21,151 bases of DNA. It comes from Lachnospiraceae bacterium UBA2734 (GTDB taxonomy: Bacteria > Bacillota > Clostridia > Lachnospirales > Lachnospiraceae). The number at the start of each line of letters is the position of its first letter. Position 1 is the first letter of the stretch. The notes under the pieces were generated by a model. The model saw nothing but the letters and a program-made list of their open reading frames with translations. It searched no databases and was not told the DNA's origin. Of the stretch, positions 1-7,724 are shown piece after piece. The DNA lies in assembly GCA_002353635.1 (NCBI GenBank), contig DEKA01000029.1, positions 101,064 to 122,214 of the forward strand, given 5' to 3'. Both the position numbers and the translations under genes were made by a program.

Positions 1-593
1 ACATGTACAACCTCAACACCAAGAGGGCGCTTGTGGAAGAGGGCGGCACGATGGAGTGGGTCTCCGGATCCTTCGGCTCCCATGTCTCTTATCTCTATCC
101 CACAACGATTCTCAAGGGGGACGGCGCACACTGCGAGTTCACCGGCATCACCTTTGCGGGCGCCGGACAGAATCTCGACACGGGCGCCAAGATGGTACAT
201 ATTGGTAAGAATACATCTTCTTACATTAACACAAAGTCCATCTCCAAGGACGGCGGTATCTCGACATACAGAAGCAGCGTCGTGATCGCAAAGAGCGCTA
301 AGCATGCAAAGGCTTCGGTGGACTGCGCTTCTTTGATGCTCGATGACAGGTCGAGGTCCGATACTATTCCCGCTATGGATGTGCGGACATCGGATGCCGA
401 TGTCGGACATGAGGCAAAGATCGGCAGAATCAGCGATGAGGCTGTGTTCTACCTGATGAGCCGCGGCATCTCCGAGTCGGAGGCGAGGGCTATGATCGTC
501 TCCGGGTTTGCGGATCCTGTCTCCAAGGAGCTGCCTCTGGAGTATGCGGCCGAGATGAACAACCTGATCAAACTGGAAATGGAGGGCATGTAA
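1..593 (+). CDS. sufB: SufB, Fe-S cluster scaffold subunit (5' end cut by window)
   Basis: C-terminal part of SufB, the scaffold of the SufBC2D complex that builds [4Fe-4S] clusters in the cytosol. About 196 codons are present; full-length SufB is about 470 residues, so roughly the last 40% is seen. The Met at base 3 is internal, because the frame is open to the window edge. The end shows the family pattern: parallel beta-helix repeats, then GHEAKIGRISDEAVFYLMSR, containing the conserved His-Glu pair, then a helical tail ending KLEMEGM. At the position of the E. coli scaffold cysteine (NCGAHTFP) this protein has RSRSDTIP, so there is no Cys there; from memory, Firmicutes SufB proteins share this. 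An upstream Cys in SVDCASL is kept. The stop codon lies 1 base before sufD. Assignment is secure from the sequence pattern and the following sufD-S-U. Confidence 0.95.
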   Translation, partial: MYNLNTKRALVEEGGTMEWVSGSFGSHVSYLYPTTILKGDGAHCEFTGITFAGAGQNLDTGAKMVHIGKNTSSYINTKSISKDGGISTYRSSVVIAKSAKHAKASVDCASLMLDDRSRSDTIPAMDVRTSDADVGHEAKIGRISDEAVFYLMSRGISESEARAMIVSGFADPVSKELPLEYAAEMNNLIKLEMEGM

Positions 594-594
594 T

Positions 595-1737
595 ATGGAT
601 ATGAGAGTCGGACACATCCCTTCCCTGACCTGGAACCGGCTGGACATCAACAGCGCACTGCTGAAGGATGTTCCTGCCCTGAATACAGAAGTCGATACAA
701 GATTTGAATCGCTGCCGGAGGGCGTGAGCGTGCGCAGCATGAAGCGGGAAGAGGCGGACAAATGGCTCCTTGCCAATGCACCGGCAGAGCCCGCCGAGCA
801 CGTGATGGCGGGAAAAGTCCCGATTTATCATCCGCAGAAGTTCGCGACCGGACTTGGCGCGGAGTACGACAGCTTCCTCCGGAATGCAAAGGGAGATGTG
901 GAATTCATCGAAGCCGCGCCCGGCGCGAAGCCGGCCGCATCGCTTCTGTGGAACATAGATTTTACAAGAGGCAGCAGGGCAGCAGCGCAGCAGCTGATCC
1001 ATGTCGGCGAGGGCGCTTCCCTTACAGTGATCATGAGCGCGAAATCTCCTGAGGGCGCATCGGGACTTGCAGGCCTTGGCACCAGAATTGTGCTGGAGAA
1101 GAATGCGGAGCTGTTCCTTGTCCGCGTACAGATGCTCGGCAGCGGCTTTATTCATCTCGACGATGTGGGCGCAGCGCTGAAGGCAGGCGCCTCCATGAAG
1201 ATGGTACAGCTCGAGCTTGGCGGCGGCAGAGTCTTTGCAGGTGTACAGGGAGAGCTGGTTGGAGACAAATCCAGATGGGAGAGCAGGACCGGCTATATCG
1301 GCCGCGGCACATCACTGGTGGATCTCAACTACAATGTCGTGCAGCGCGGGAAGAAGACGAACTGCGAGATGCATTTTGACGGCGTTCTCGATGACAGCGC
1401 AGAGAAACGCCTCTCTGACACAATCGACTTCAGACGCGGCTCGAAGGGCTCGTACGGCCATGAGAAGGAGGACGTGCTGCTCCTTGGAGACGATATCGTG
1501 AATAAATCCCTTCCGGTTATCCTCTGCGAGGAGGAGGATATGGAGGGAAGCCACGGCGCGACAATCGGCCGTCTCGATGACGACATGCTCTTTTACATGG
1601 CCAGCCGCGGCATTGACGAGAAGGCCGCCGAGCAGATCATGGTGAGAGCGCGCCTGTCGGCTGTTGCAAGGGATATTCCGGATGAACAGCTGAAGAAGGA
1701 AATCCATGACTACATCGAGGAGGCTTTCAAGGCATGA
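595..1737 (+). CDS. sufD: SufD, Fe-S assembly complex subunit
   Basis: SufD is the SufB paralogue in the SufBC2D complex. The heterodimer interface is where the cluster forms, and SufD helps acquire iron. The 380-residue length is normal. The C-terminal half is beta-helix, followed by SHGATIGRLDDDMLFYMASR, which matches the SufB/SufD core signature. His320 in SHGAT aligns with the His of E. coli SufD implicated in cluster assembly. The start at 595 has GGAGGG 8 bases upstream; a second ATG two codons later (601) is a less likely start. The gene begins 1 base after the sufB stop, and its TGA overlaps the sufS ATG in an ATGA, so translation is probably coupled along the operon. Confidence 0.95.
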   Translation: MDMRVGHIPSLTWNRLDINSALLKDVPALNTEVDTRFESLPEGVSVRSMKREEADKWLLANAPAEPAEHVMAGKVPIYHPQKFATGLGAEYDSFLRNAKGDVEFIEAAPGAKPAASLLWNIDFTRGSRAAAQQLIHVGEGASLTVIMSAKSPEGASGLAGLGTRIVLEKNAELFLVRVQMLGSGFIHLDDVGAALKAGASMKMVQLELGGGRVFAGVQGELVGDKSRWESRTGYIGRGTSLVDLNYNVVQRGKKTNCEMHFDGVLDDSAEKRLSDTIDFRRGSKGSYGHEKEDVLLLGDDIVNKSLPVILCEEEDMEGSHGATIGRLDDDMLFYMASRGIDEKAAEQIMVRARLSAVARDIPDEQLKKEIHDYIEEAFKA

Positions 1738-2945
1738 GCGAGAATATTTTCCGCAGGGATTTTCCTATTTTCCAGGGAAACAATACAGTTTATTTTGACA
1801 ATGCTGCGACGACCCAGCGCCCCGTGCAGGTGCTCGAGGCCATGAAGCAGTTCAATGACACGACAAACGCCAATCCGCTGCGCGGTCTGTACAAGTGGAG
1901 TATGGAGGCGACGGAAGCCTACGAAAATGCGAGACACGCGGCGGCGGAGTTCATCGGGGCAGAGAAGGACTGCGAGATTATTTTCACCAGGAATACGACG
2001 GAGTCCTTAAATCTCGTTGCGTACAGCTATGGCCTCTCCCATGTGAAGGCGGGCGATGAGATCGTGCTCACCGTCATGGAGCATCACTCCAACATTCTGC
2101 CGTGGCAGATGGTGGCAAGGCAGACCGGTGCAAAGCTTGTCTATATGGAGCCGCAGCCGGATGGAACGATCACGGATGAGGAGATCGAGAGCAAGATCAC
2201 GGACAAGGCAGCCATCGTCACGGTGGCTGAGGTGTCAAACGTTCTCGGTGTGACGAACCCCGTAAAGAAGATCGCGGAGGCAGCACACCGCCACGGCGCT
2301 GTCTGCGTTGTGGATGGCGCACAGTCGACACCGCACATGCCTGTCAACGTGCAGGAGATCGGATGTGATTTCTTTGCCTTCTCCGGGCACAAGCTGATGG
2401 GACCTATGGGCATTGGCGTTCTGTACGGAAAGATCGATCTGCTCGATGATATGCCTCCGTTCCTCACAGGCGGTGAGATGATCGAGTATGTGACAAGAGA
2501 GAGCGCAACCTTTGCGGAGGTGCCGGAGAAGTTCGAGGCGGGCACTGTGAACGCAATGGGCGCCGTTGGACTGTCTGCGGCCATCACCTACCTGAAGAAT
2601 GTGGGCTTTGACACCGTCATGAAGACGGAGAAGGACCTGACGACAAGACTGATGGACGGCCTCTCCCGTATTCCTGAAGTGACCGTTTACGGATCAAAGG
2701 ATCCTGCGCGCCACTGCGGCATCGTTACCTTCAACATTGAGGGGTGCCATCCGCATGACGTCGCATCCGTGCTTGATACTGAAAATATCTGCGTCCGCGC
2801 GGGACATCACTGCGCACAGCCTCTGATGAAGTGGCTCGGCGTGAATGCGACGGCGAGGGCGAGCCTTTATTTTTACAATACAGAGGAAGAAGTCGACAGG
2901 TTTGTGGACGCTGTCGGGAAAGTGAGGGGCTGGCTTGGATATTAA
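1734..2945 (+). CDS. sufS: SufS, group II cysteine desulfurase
   Basis: PLP-dependent cysteine desulfurase that removes sulfur from L-cysteine as an enzyme-bound persulfide, the sulfur source for the Suf machinery. The 403-residue length fits. The N-terminus contains VYFDNAATTQRP. The PLP lysine is Lys220 in FSGHKLMGPMGIG, and the persulfide cysteine is Cys360 in RAGHHCAQPL, in the short active-site loop typical of SufS/group II enzymes. TEVMEHHSN-type and DGAQSTPH cofactor motifs are also present. The start overlaps the sufD stop by 4 bases, with GAGGAGG 10 bases upstream. The 3' end overlaps the sufU start by 11 bases. In Firmicutes this enzyme passes sulfur to SufU, encoded next. Confidence 0.97.
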   Translation: MSENIFRRDFPIFQGNNTVYFDNAATTQRPVQVLEAMKQFNDTTNANPLRGLYKWSMEATEAYENARHAAAEFIGAEKDCEIIFTRNTTESLNLVAYSYGLSHVKAGDEIVLTVMEHHSNILPWQMVARQTGAKLVYMEPQPDGTITDEEIESKITDKAAIVTVAEVSNVLGVTNPVKKIAEAAHRHGAVCVVDGAQSTPHMPVNVQEIGCDFFAFSGHKLMGPMGIGVLYGKIDLLDDMPPFLTGGEMIEYVTRESATFAEVPEKFEAGTVNAMGAVGLSAAITYLKNVGFDTVMKTEKDLTTRLMDGLSRIPEVTVYGSKDPARHCGIVTFNIEGCHPHDVASVLDTENICVRAGHHCAQPLMKWLGVNATARASLYFYNTEEEVDRFVDAVGKVRGWLGY

Positions 2946-3447
2946 ATCTTTGTACCGCGAAATCGTCAATGAGCATAATCTTCATCCAACACACAAGCAT
3001 GATCTGCAGAATCCCACGATGGTGCTCAACGGCGTCAATCCCAGCTGCGGCGATGACATCAATCTGCAGCTGCTGATTAAGGATGGCAGGATTGCGGATG
3101 CTGCCTTCAACGGCAGCGGCTGCGCTGTTTCTCAGGCGTCGGCGGATATGATGTGCGATCTCGTGATCGGAAAGGATGAGAGAGAGGCGGCGCATCTGGC
3201 AGATATTTTCATGCGGATGATCAAGGGAAAGGTGACGGATGAGGAGAAGGAGGAGCTCGATGAGGCAGCTTCCCTCGAGGATGTCGCCCATATGCCTGCG
3301 CGCGTGAAGTGCGCAACCCTCGGCTGGCGCACCGTGAAGGAGATGATCGACGACCTGCAGAAGAATGGTCTGAAGGACGGAAAGGTCGTTGCGAACAACT
3401 CCGAGGTATGCGGCGCATGCAGCAATGCATCCTGTGACAGAAAGTGA
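2935..3447 (+). CDS. sufU: SufU, zinc-dependent sulfurtransferase partner of SufS (TTG start)
   Basis: SufU accepts the persulfide sulfur from SufS. Its zinc site exchanges a ligand with SufS during transfer. By alignment from memory with the 147-residue B. subtilis protein, the zinc ligands are Cys38 and Asp40 (NPSCGDDI), Cys63 (GSGCAVSQASADM) and Cys126 (VKCATLGW). All four are present, and Asp40 marks SufU rather than IscU-like variants. The best start is TTG at 2935, inside the end of sufS, with GAGGGGC a few bases before it; no in-frame ATG gives the conserved N-terminus. The protein is longer than usual (170 residues), because after the normal fold it adds a tail ending CGACSNASCDRK (Cys159, 162, 167). 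It is the last gene of the visible suf operon; no clear terminator follows. Confidence 0.93.
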   Translation: MDIKSLYREIVNEHNLHPTHKHDLQNPTMVLNGVNPSCGDDINLQLLIKDGRIADAAFNGSGCAVSQASADMMCDLVIGKDEREAAHLADIFMRMIKGKVTDEEKEELDEAASLEDVAHMPARVKCATLGWRTVKEMIDDLQKNGLKDGKVVANNSEVCGACSNASCDRK

Positions 3448-3546
3448 TATGATGATGAAATAACCATGCTCCGTCCAATAAGGCGCTGAGCGGATTACAG
3501 CTGATAAGGGGAGACATCTAACAGACTAAGGCGGCGGCTTTCGGCA

Positions 3547-4164
3547 ATGGCAGATTCCAACTCGACAAAAAACGCACTTGCGGCGTCCATGAAAAAACTG
3601 ATGCGGCAGAAGCCCTTCGAGAAGATCAGCGTGTCAGATATCTGTAACGACTGCGGGATCAACAGAAAGAGCTTCTACTACCACTTCCGGGACAAGTACG
3701 ACCTGGTCAACTGGATTTTTTATGTGGGGTTCATGAGCGAGATGGATATGAGCTCCTATAAGTCCGGATGGGAGATGCTGGAGGACATGTGCGCCTATTT
3801 TTACAGGGAGCGGGTCTTCTACAGGGCAGCGCTGAAGATTGAGGGTCAGAATTCGTTCAAGGATTATCTTGTGGAGTCTGTCCAGCCTCTGGCGGAGTTC
3901 TTCCTGCAGGATATTCTCCCGCACAATGAAGATGACAGCTTCTTCATCACCTTCATTACTGACGCTCTCCTGGCCTCCCTTGTGCGCTGGCTCTCCGGCG
4001 GCTATGACCACGAGATGAACGCAGAGGAGTTCATGAGCAAGATCGAGGAGATCTTCGTGCGCGTGGCATCGAGCGTGAAGATCGCCGACCTGCCTGCAGC
4101 GGAGGCGGAAAAGGTACAGGCAGTGAAGGAACATCATCTGCAGAAACAGACATACAGAGGATAA
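3547..4164 (+). CDS. TetR/AcrR-family transcriptional regulator
   Basis: One-component DNA-binding repressor of the TetR family. Residues about 10-54 form the three-helix N-terminal domain; the helix-turn-helix, about residues 28-47, reads SVSDICNDCGINRKSFYYHF, and the family's KSFYYHFRDKYDL hallmark ends it. Residues 60-190 form the all-helical ligand/dimer domain. The short, aromatic-rich C-terminal half resembles the subgroup related to the dihydroxyacetone kinase regulator DhaS; that grouping is inference. The start has only a weak upstream AAGGCGG. The gene stands 99 bases after sufU and is convergent with the next gene, so its target is not obvious. A strong terminator follows 50 bases after the stop. 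Confidence 0.85.
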   Translation: MADSNSTKNALAASMKKLMRQKPFEKISVSDICNDCGINRKSFYYHFRDKYDLVNWIFYVGFMSEMDMSSYKSGWEMLEDMCAYFYRERVFYRAALKIEGQNSFKDYLVESVQPLAEFFLQDILPHNEDDSFFITFITDALLASLVRWLSGGYDHEMNAEEFMSKIEEIFVRVASSVKIADLPAAEAEKVQAVKEHHLQKQTYRG

Positions 4165-4214
4165 TGCCCCTTATCAATGGCATACCTGTGCAGTTGCCGG
4201 GAAATTTCTGACAT

Positions 4215-4261
4215 AAAATCCGCCCGCGGATCGGTACAAGCCGGTCTGCGGGCGGATTTTT
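4215..4261. terminator. Bidirectional intrinsic terminator between convergent genes
   Basis: Long inverted repeat: AAAATCCGCCCGC (4215-4227) pairs with GCGGGCGGATTTT (4248-4260). An inner GATCGG/CCGGTC stem leaves a 6-base loop. Runs of T lie on the 3' side on both strands, so it can end the TetR transcript (+) and the minus-strand gene transcript. Confidence 0.9.
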
Positions 4262-4284
4262 GGCAGCAGCGGGAAAGAAAACAT

Positions 4285-5301
4285 TCATGCCGGATACGCG
4301 GGCATGATCTTTCGCAAGGCATCCGTCAGCGGGAGATCGACGGGAAAACGCTCTCCGCAGGTGCCACCGCGAAGAACGGTCAAATCCTCACCGATTTCAA
4401 GGAGTGTGCTGTGATTGACCAGCATCTCGCTGATCTTCCTGCCGTCATCGTAGTAATCAATGAGTACGGCGGGATACTCCTGACGAAGTCTGGATTCGTA
4501 GCAAAGGCTTCCGAGGTGTTTATTGGTGTGATCGTCTGCGATCGTAAGGAAGATGGCTGTCTGTGTCGAGAGAACGCGCTCCATCAGCATCTGCTCATCT
4601 TCCTGTGAGGCGGGATAATCGTCGCCGTACATGCCGTGAATGGCAAAGGGAATCTTCTGGTCACGCAGCAGAGCGGTCGTCAGCTGTGTCTCCGGATCCT
4701 CCACGGGGAGAGAGATCAGAGTGTTCTGACAGACGCGCAGCATCTGGATCTGCGCAGCAGTCAGTCTGCCGTCCTGCTTGATCCAGAGAAAAGCGCTGTC
4801 CTTGTATTTTTCAAGGATGGTGAGCAGTTCATAGGAGTCGGACTCCCTGCCGCACTGGCGGATCATCCACGCATAGATGCCCAGGTCCTGGCCCTGCTGG
4901 ATGAGCTGCTCAATAACAGCAGTCGTCAATGCGCTGGAAGGATCGGAATTGTAGCGGAACATGATGCCCCACGGGAGCTGCACGTGCAGTGCATCCTCTT
5001 CTTTTCTCAGCTTGTCGGCGCCGTAAGCCCAGCTCATATAGCCGACGTTGATGCCGAACTTCTTGAGATGGTCATGGCAGGAATTCGCCAAAAGGTTGTG
5101 GACCATGTCGTAGTAGGCGCTGTCCTCATTATTGAGCAGTTCCTGCATGATAGAAAAAATCTGGTCCTGAAAGCGGTTCTTGGAGAACTGCCTTCCAAGA
5201 TCGGTGAGCCGTCTTACACTCCGCTCCGGATCCTCCTCAACCTCCTTGAGTCCGTGCGTGACAGCGGCCTCAATCATTGCCTTTTTCATCAGATAAGTAT
5301 C
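4285..5301 (-). CDS. Unrecognised 338-residue protein, possible TIM-barrel-like fold
   Basis: I do not recognise the function with confidence. The ATG at 5301 gives MDTYLMKKAMIEAAV; a GTG at 5355 would add 18 residues and cannot be excluded. The protein is soluble, with no signal peptide or membrane segment. Residues 1-90 are helical (LKEVEEDPERSVRRLTDLG, then FQDQIFSIMQELLNNEDSAY). From about residue 85 there is an alternating strand/helix pattern (INVGYMSWAYGADKL, PWGIMFRYNSDPSS, LGIYAWMIRQCG, SAFLWIKQDGRLTAAQIQML, TLISLPVEDPE, IPFAIHGMYGDDYPA, TAIFLTIADDHT). This recalls the half-barrels of radical SAM proteins, but no CxxxCxxC is present and the cysteines are scattered. It is convergent with tetR and has its own likely promoter near 5452. 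Being a real gene is well supported; the fold is inference. Confidence 0.75.
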   Translation of the reverse strand, partial: DTYLMKKAMIEAAVTHGLKEVEEDPERSVRRLTDLGRQFSKNRFQDQIFSIMQELLNNEDSAYYDMVHNLLANSCHDHLKKFGINVGYMSWAYGADKLRKEEDALHVQLPWGIMFRYNSDPSSALTTAVIEQLIQQGQDLGIYAWMIRQCGRESDSYELLTILEKYKDSAFLWIKQDGRLTAAQIQMLRVCQNTLISLPVEDPETQLTTALLRDQKIPFAIHGMYGDDYPASQEDEQMLMERVLSTQTAIFLTIADDHTNKHLGSLCYESRLRQEYPAVLIDYYDDGRKISEMLVNHSTLLEIGEDLTVLRGGTCGERFPVDLPLTDALRKIMPAYPA

Positions 5302-5630
5302 CATCTGTATTTCAATGCTCCTGACTGTACGAATGCAATCGCGAATTTCAAGCACTATTCCGGTAATCCTTCCCCGGAAAGCCGGAAAATCCGTCTGGTA
5401 AGCAGGCTTCCCATCCTGATTATGGTCCTTCCGAGGGAACCAAACAGTTACATAATAGCATCTCCTGCAGTGACGGGCAGGGGGCAGATTACTATATTTG
5501 GGAAAATCTGAAAGATTCCGGCAAATGACGGACGCCCCGGATTCAATTGGAGCAGCAAAGTGGGAGACGATGTAAAGACAGCACAGGACTGCTGCTGAAC
5601 AGCCGCGAAGAATGTAAGAGTTGGAGAAGC
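5302..5630. other. Intergenic stretch between unrecognised gene and tRNA-Lys terminator
   Basis: About 330 bases with no convincing gene on either strand. A minus-strand open frame here begins inside tRNA-Lys and is low-complexity, so I do not accept it. The stretch holds the probable leader and extended -10 of the minus-strand gene, possibly its N-terminal 18 codons if the GTG is used. I see no riboswitch or known small RNA. Confidence 0.5.
5452..5460 (-). promoter_or_regulatory. Possible extended -10 promoter for the 338-residue protein gene
   Basis: On the minus strand the sequence reads TGCTATTAT, an extended -10 (TGn-TATTAT). No -35 of quality lies 17 bases further upstream (CTGCCC). 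The leader would be about 90 bases to the GTG or 145 bases to the ATG. Weak support. Confidence 0.35.
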
Positions 5631-5674
5631 AAAAGAAAAGTACCGTCCCAACGCTCGAAGCGTCAAAACAGTAC
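5631..5674 (-). terminator. Intrinsic terminator of tRNA-Lys
   Basis: Reading the minus strand, GTACTGT (5674-5668) pairs with ACGGTAC (5646-5640). An inner ACGCT-TCG-AGCGT hairpin (5663-5651) follows, then TTTTCTTTT. It starts 8 bases after the tRNA 3' end, as expected for a single-gene tRNA unit. Confidence 0.8.
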
Positions 5675-5681
5675 CTTTGTG

Positions 5682-5754
5682 TGCGCCTTCAGGGACTCGA
5701 ACCCTGGACACCCTGATTAAGAGTCAGGTGCTCTACCAACTGAGCTAAAAGCGC
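5682..5754 (-). tRNA. tRNA-Lys (anticodon CTT)
   Basis: A complete 73-base cloverleaf on the minus strand. The acceptor stem GCGCTTT pairs with AAGGCGC, including one G-T pair, and the discriminator is A. The D arm is GCTCAGTTGGTAGAGC. The anticodon stem is CCTGA/TCAGG around loop CTCTTAA, giving anticodon CTT (genomic 5719-5721), which reads AAG. The T arm contains GGTTCGAGTCC. CCA is not encoded; it is added after transcription. A promoter near 5822-5850 and a terminator at 5631-5674 make it a stand-alone unit, divergent from tatD. Confidence 0.97.
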
Positions 5755-5821
5755 ATTGGATATTTACTTCGCATCACTTTGTTTCCGGAACTTTTTGTCC
5801 CCTCTTCGTGACGCAAGTGTT

Positions 5822-5850
5822 ATTATAGGGGACAGCCATGAAAAATGCAA
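5822..5850 (-). promoter_or_regulatory. Sigma-A promoter of tRNA-Lys
   Basis: On the minus strand, -35 TTGCAT (5850-5845) and -10 TATAAT (5827-5822) are separated by exactly 17 bases. Expected start near 5815 leaves a leader of about 60 bases before the mature tRNA at 5754. Confidence 0.85.
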
Positions 5851-5895
5851 TCGATAATTTTCAACAATTTATAGACCGTAATGAGGAACTAATTT

Positions 5896-6681
5896 ATGAA
5901 AAATGAACATGTCATTTTCGACACGCACGCACATTATGATGATAAGGCATTCGATCCGGACAGGGATGAAGTACTGAGCCGGCTGCCGGAAGAAGGAATC
6001 GGCCGCATCGTGAATGTAAGCGCAGACGAGGAGAGCCTTGAAAGAGTGCGGGCCATTGCGAAGATGCGCCCCTGGATCTATGCCGCTTACGGCATTCACC
6101 CCTCCGAGTGCGCACAGATGGATGAAGTACTGCTGGAGAGAGTGAGATCTCTCCTGCATACAGAGCGCGCCGTGGCGGTCGGCGAGATCGGCCTGGACTA
6201 CCATTGGGAGGAGCCGGCGAGAGACGTGCAGAAGAGATGGTTCCGGGAGCAGCTCCTCCTTGCGCGGCAGGAACACCTGCCTGTCATCATCCATTCCCGG
6301 GATGCGGCGCAGGATACGCTGCAGATCCTGAAGGAGATGAACGCACAGGAGATCGGCGGCGTCATCCACTGCTATTCCTACAGCGTTGAAATGGCCCGCG
6401 AATTTGTTAAAATGGGTTTCTATATCGGAATAGGCGGCGCACTCACCTTTAAGAACGCGAGAAAGGTGAAGGAAGTCGCGGCACAGATTCCTATGGACCG
6501 GATCGTGCTCGAAACGGACTGCCCCTACATGGCGCCGGTCCCGCATAGGGGAGAGAGGAACTGGTCACCCAATCTCGTCTATGTTGCACAGGCACTCGCA
6601 CAGATCAGAGGAACAACAGCGGAAGAGATCGCGGATTTGACAAACACCAATGCGCTGTGCCTCTACCGGCTTTCTGAGTGA
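5896..6681 (+). CDS. tatD: TatD-family metal-dependent hydrolase / DNase
   Basis: A two-metal amidohydrolase-fold enzyme. Family members act as 3'-5' exonucleases or D-tyrosyl-tRNA hydrolase-like enzymes; the natural substrate here is not shown by the sequence. The metal ligands are all visible: His11 and His13 in FDTHAHYDD, Glu97 in GEIGLDYH, His133 in VIIHSRDA, His158 in GVIHCYS and Asp208 in LETDCPYMAP. The 261-residue length is typical. The start at 5896 has GAGGAAC 6 bases upstream. It is followed by rsmA. In many Firmicutes tatD and rsmA have the ribonuclease M5 gene rnmV between them; it is not here. I found no convincing + strand promoter in the gap shared with tRNA-Lys. Confidence 0.94.
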   Translation: MKNEHVIFDTHAHYDDKAFDPDRDEVLSRLPEEGIGRIVNVSADEESLERVRAIAKMRPWIYAAYGIHPSECAQMDEVLLERVRSLLHTERAVAVGEIGLDYHWEEPARDVQKRWFREQLLLARQEHLPVIIHSRDAAQDTLQILKEMNAQEIGGVIHCYSYSVEMAREFVKMGFYIGIGGALTFKNARKVKEVAAQIPMDRIVLETDCPYMAPVPHRGERNWSPNLVYVAQALAQIRGTTAEEIADLTNTNALCLYRLSE

Positions 6682-6697
6682 TGAATACAGGCCCATC

Positions 6698-6725
6698 GGC
6701 GAAAACCGCTTCCGCGGATTTCGCC
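6698..6725 (+). other. Stem-loop in the tatD-rsmA gap
   Basis: GGCGAAA (6698-6704) pairs perfectly with TTTCGCC (6719-6725). After one A/A mismatch the inner stem CCGC/GCGG closes a TTCC loop. No T-run follows, so it is not a classical terminator. It lies 26 bases before the rsmA ribosome binding site and may affect mRNA stability or processing. Confidence 0.6.
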
Positions 6726-6760
6726 AGGGCGCCGACAAAACGCGGCACAGAGAGGTGAAA

Positions 6761-7630
6761 ATGAACGGATTACTGACAGACCCCTATGGCACAGTGCAGG
6801 TTCTTGACAGGTACGGTATCCGCGCCAAGAAGAAGTTCGGACAGAACTTTCTGATAGACGGCAGTGTTGTGGATGCGGCTATTGAGGCATCAGGCATCAC
6901 GAAGGATGACTGCGTCCTTGAGATCGGCCCCGGCATCGGCACCATGACACAGCATCTGTCAATGGCTGCCGGAAAGGTTGTTGCCGTCGAAATCGACACG
7001 TCCCTCGCACGGGTCCTCGAGGATACACTCGATGGGTATACGAATGTGACAGTCCTTTTCCAGGACATCCTGAAAACAGATCTGCGGGCGGTCGCATCAG
7101 ACTACAACGGCGGACGACCGCTCAAATGCGTGGCAAACCTTCCCTACTACATCACTACACCGATTCTTCTTGAGCTGCTGCAGGAAAAGGGCTGTTTTGA
7201 GAGCATTACGGTTATGGTGCAGAAGGAGGTCGCAGAGAGGATATACGCGCAGGCTGGAGAGCACAGCTACGGCGCTCTCTCCCTGGCGGTACAGTATTAC
7301 TGCAGTCCTGAGGTGATCAGGTCTGTCCCGCCGCACTGCTTCATACCAAGGCCGGCCGTAGACAGCACGGTGCTGTGCCTGCGTGCATATAAAGAGCCGC
7401 CGGTGCAGGCGGATGAGAAATTCATGTTCGCGCTGATCAGGGCCTCGTTCAACCAGAGAAGAAAGACGCTCGCCAATGCGGTGTCGCACGGCTTTTCCTT
7501 CGAGGGGAGAACCATCAGCAGAGAAGAAGTGGAGAAGGCACTTCAGAAGCTCTCCCTCTCTCCGGACGTGCGCGGGGAGAAGCTCTCTCTGTCCGCGTTC
7601 GCAGCGCTTTCTGCATTGCTCAAAGAATGA
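6761..7630 (+). CDS. rsmA: RsmA (KsgA), 16S rRNA adenine dimethyltransferase
   Basis: It uses S-adenosylmethionine to dimethylate the two adjacent adenines in the 3'-terminal helix of 16S rRNA, a late step in 30S subunit maturation; loss of the family enzyme gives kasugamycin resistance. The N-terminal KKKFGQNFLID is the family's rRNA/substrate loop. The SAM motif I is LEIGPGIGTMTQHL, the acidic ribose contact is VAVEID, and the catalytic motif IV is NLPYYITTP. The C-terminal helical domain carries SFNQRRKTLANAV. I chose ATG 6761, giving 289 residues, because AGAGGTGA lies directly before it; the open frame extends 37 codons upstream into tatD, but that part is unlike the family. It is probably cotranscribed with tatD. 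Confidence 0.96.
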   Translation: MNGLLTDPYGTVQVLDRYGIRAKKKFGQNFLIDGSVVDAAIEASGITKDDCVLEIGPGIGTMTQHLSMAAGKVVAVEIDTSLARVLEDTLDGYTNVTVLFQDILKTDLRAVASDYNGGRPLKCVANLPYYITTPILLELLQEKGCFESITVMVQKEVAERIYAQAGEHSYGALSLAVQYYCSPEVIRSVPPHCFIPRPAVDSTVLCLRAYKEPPVQADEKFMFALIRASFNQRRKTLANAVSHGFSFEGRTISREEVEKALQKLSLSPDVRGEKLSLSAFAALSALLKE

Positions 7631-7724
7631 GAGTATGCTAAACTTTTGATGATTTATTAAGTGAACTTTTATGCTTTCGCGGGTCATGCTCCGGAAGAAT
7701 AAGGATATACTGAGGTAACAGGCA

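Noticed and set aside
5448..5711. Minus-strand 87-codon frame starting inside tRNA-Lys
   Set aside because: Its first codons read through the tRNA and its terminator; low-complexity product.
6650..6760. N-terminal extension of rsmA from an ATG inside tatD
   Set aside because: The extension reads through the intergenic hairpin and is unlike the family; ATG 6761 has a good ribosome binding site.
7706..7711. TATACT before the TTG of the 1089-residue protein gene as a -10
   Set aside because: No -35, and transcription would begin only about 7 bases before the start codon, leaving no room for the ribosome binding site.
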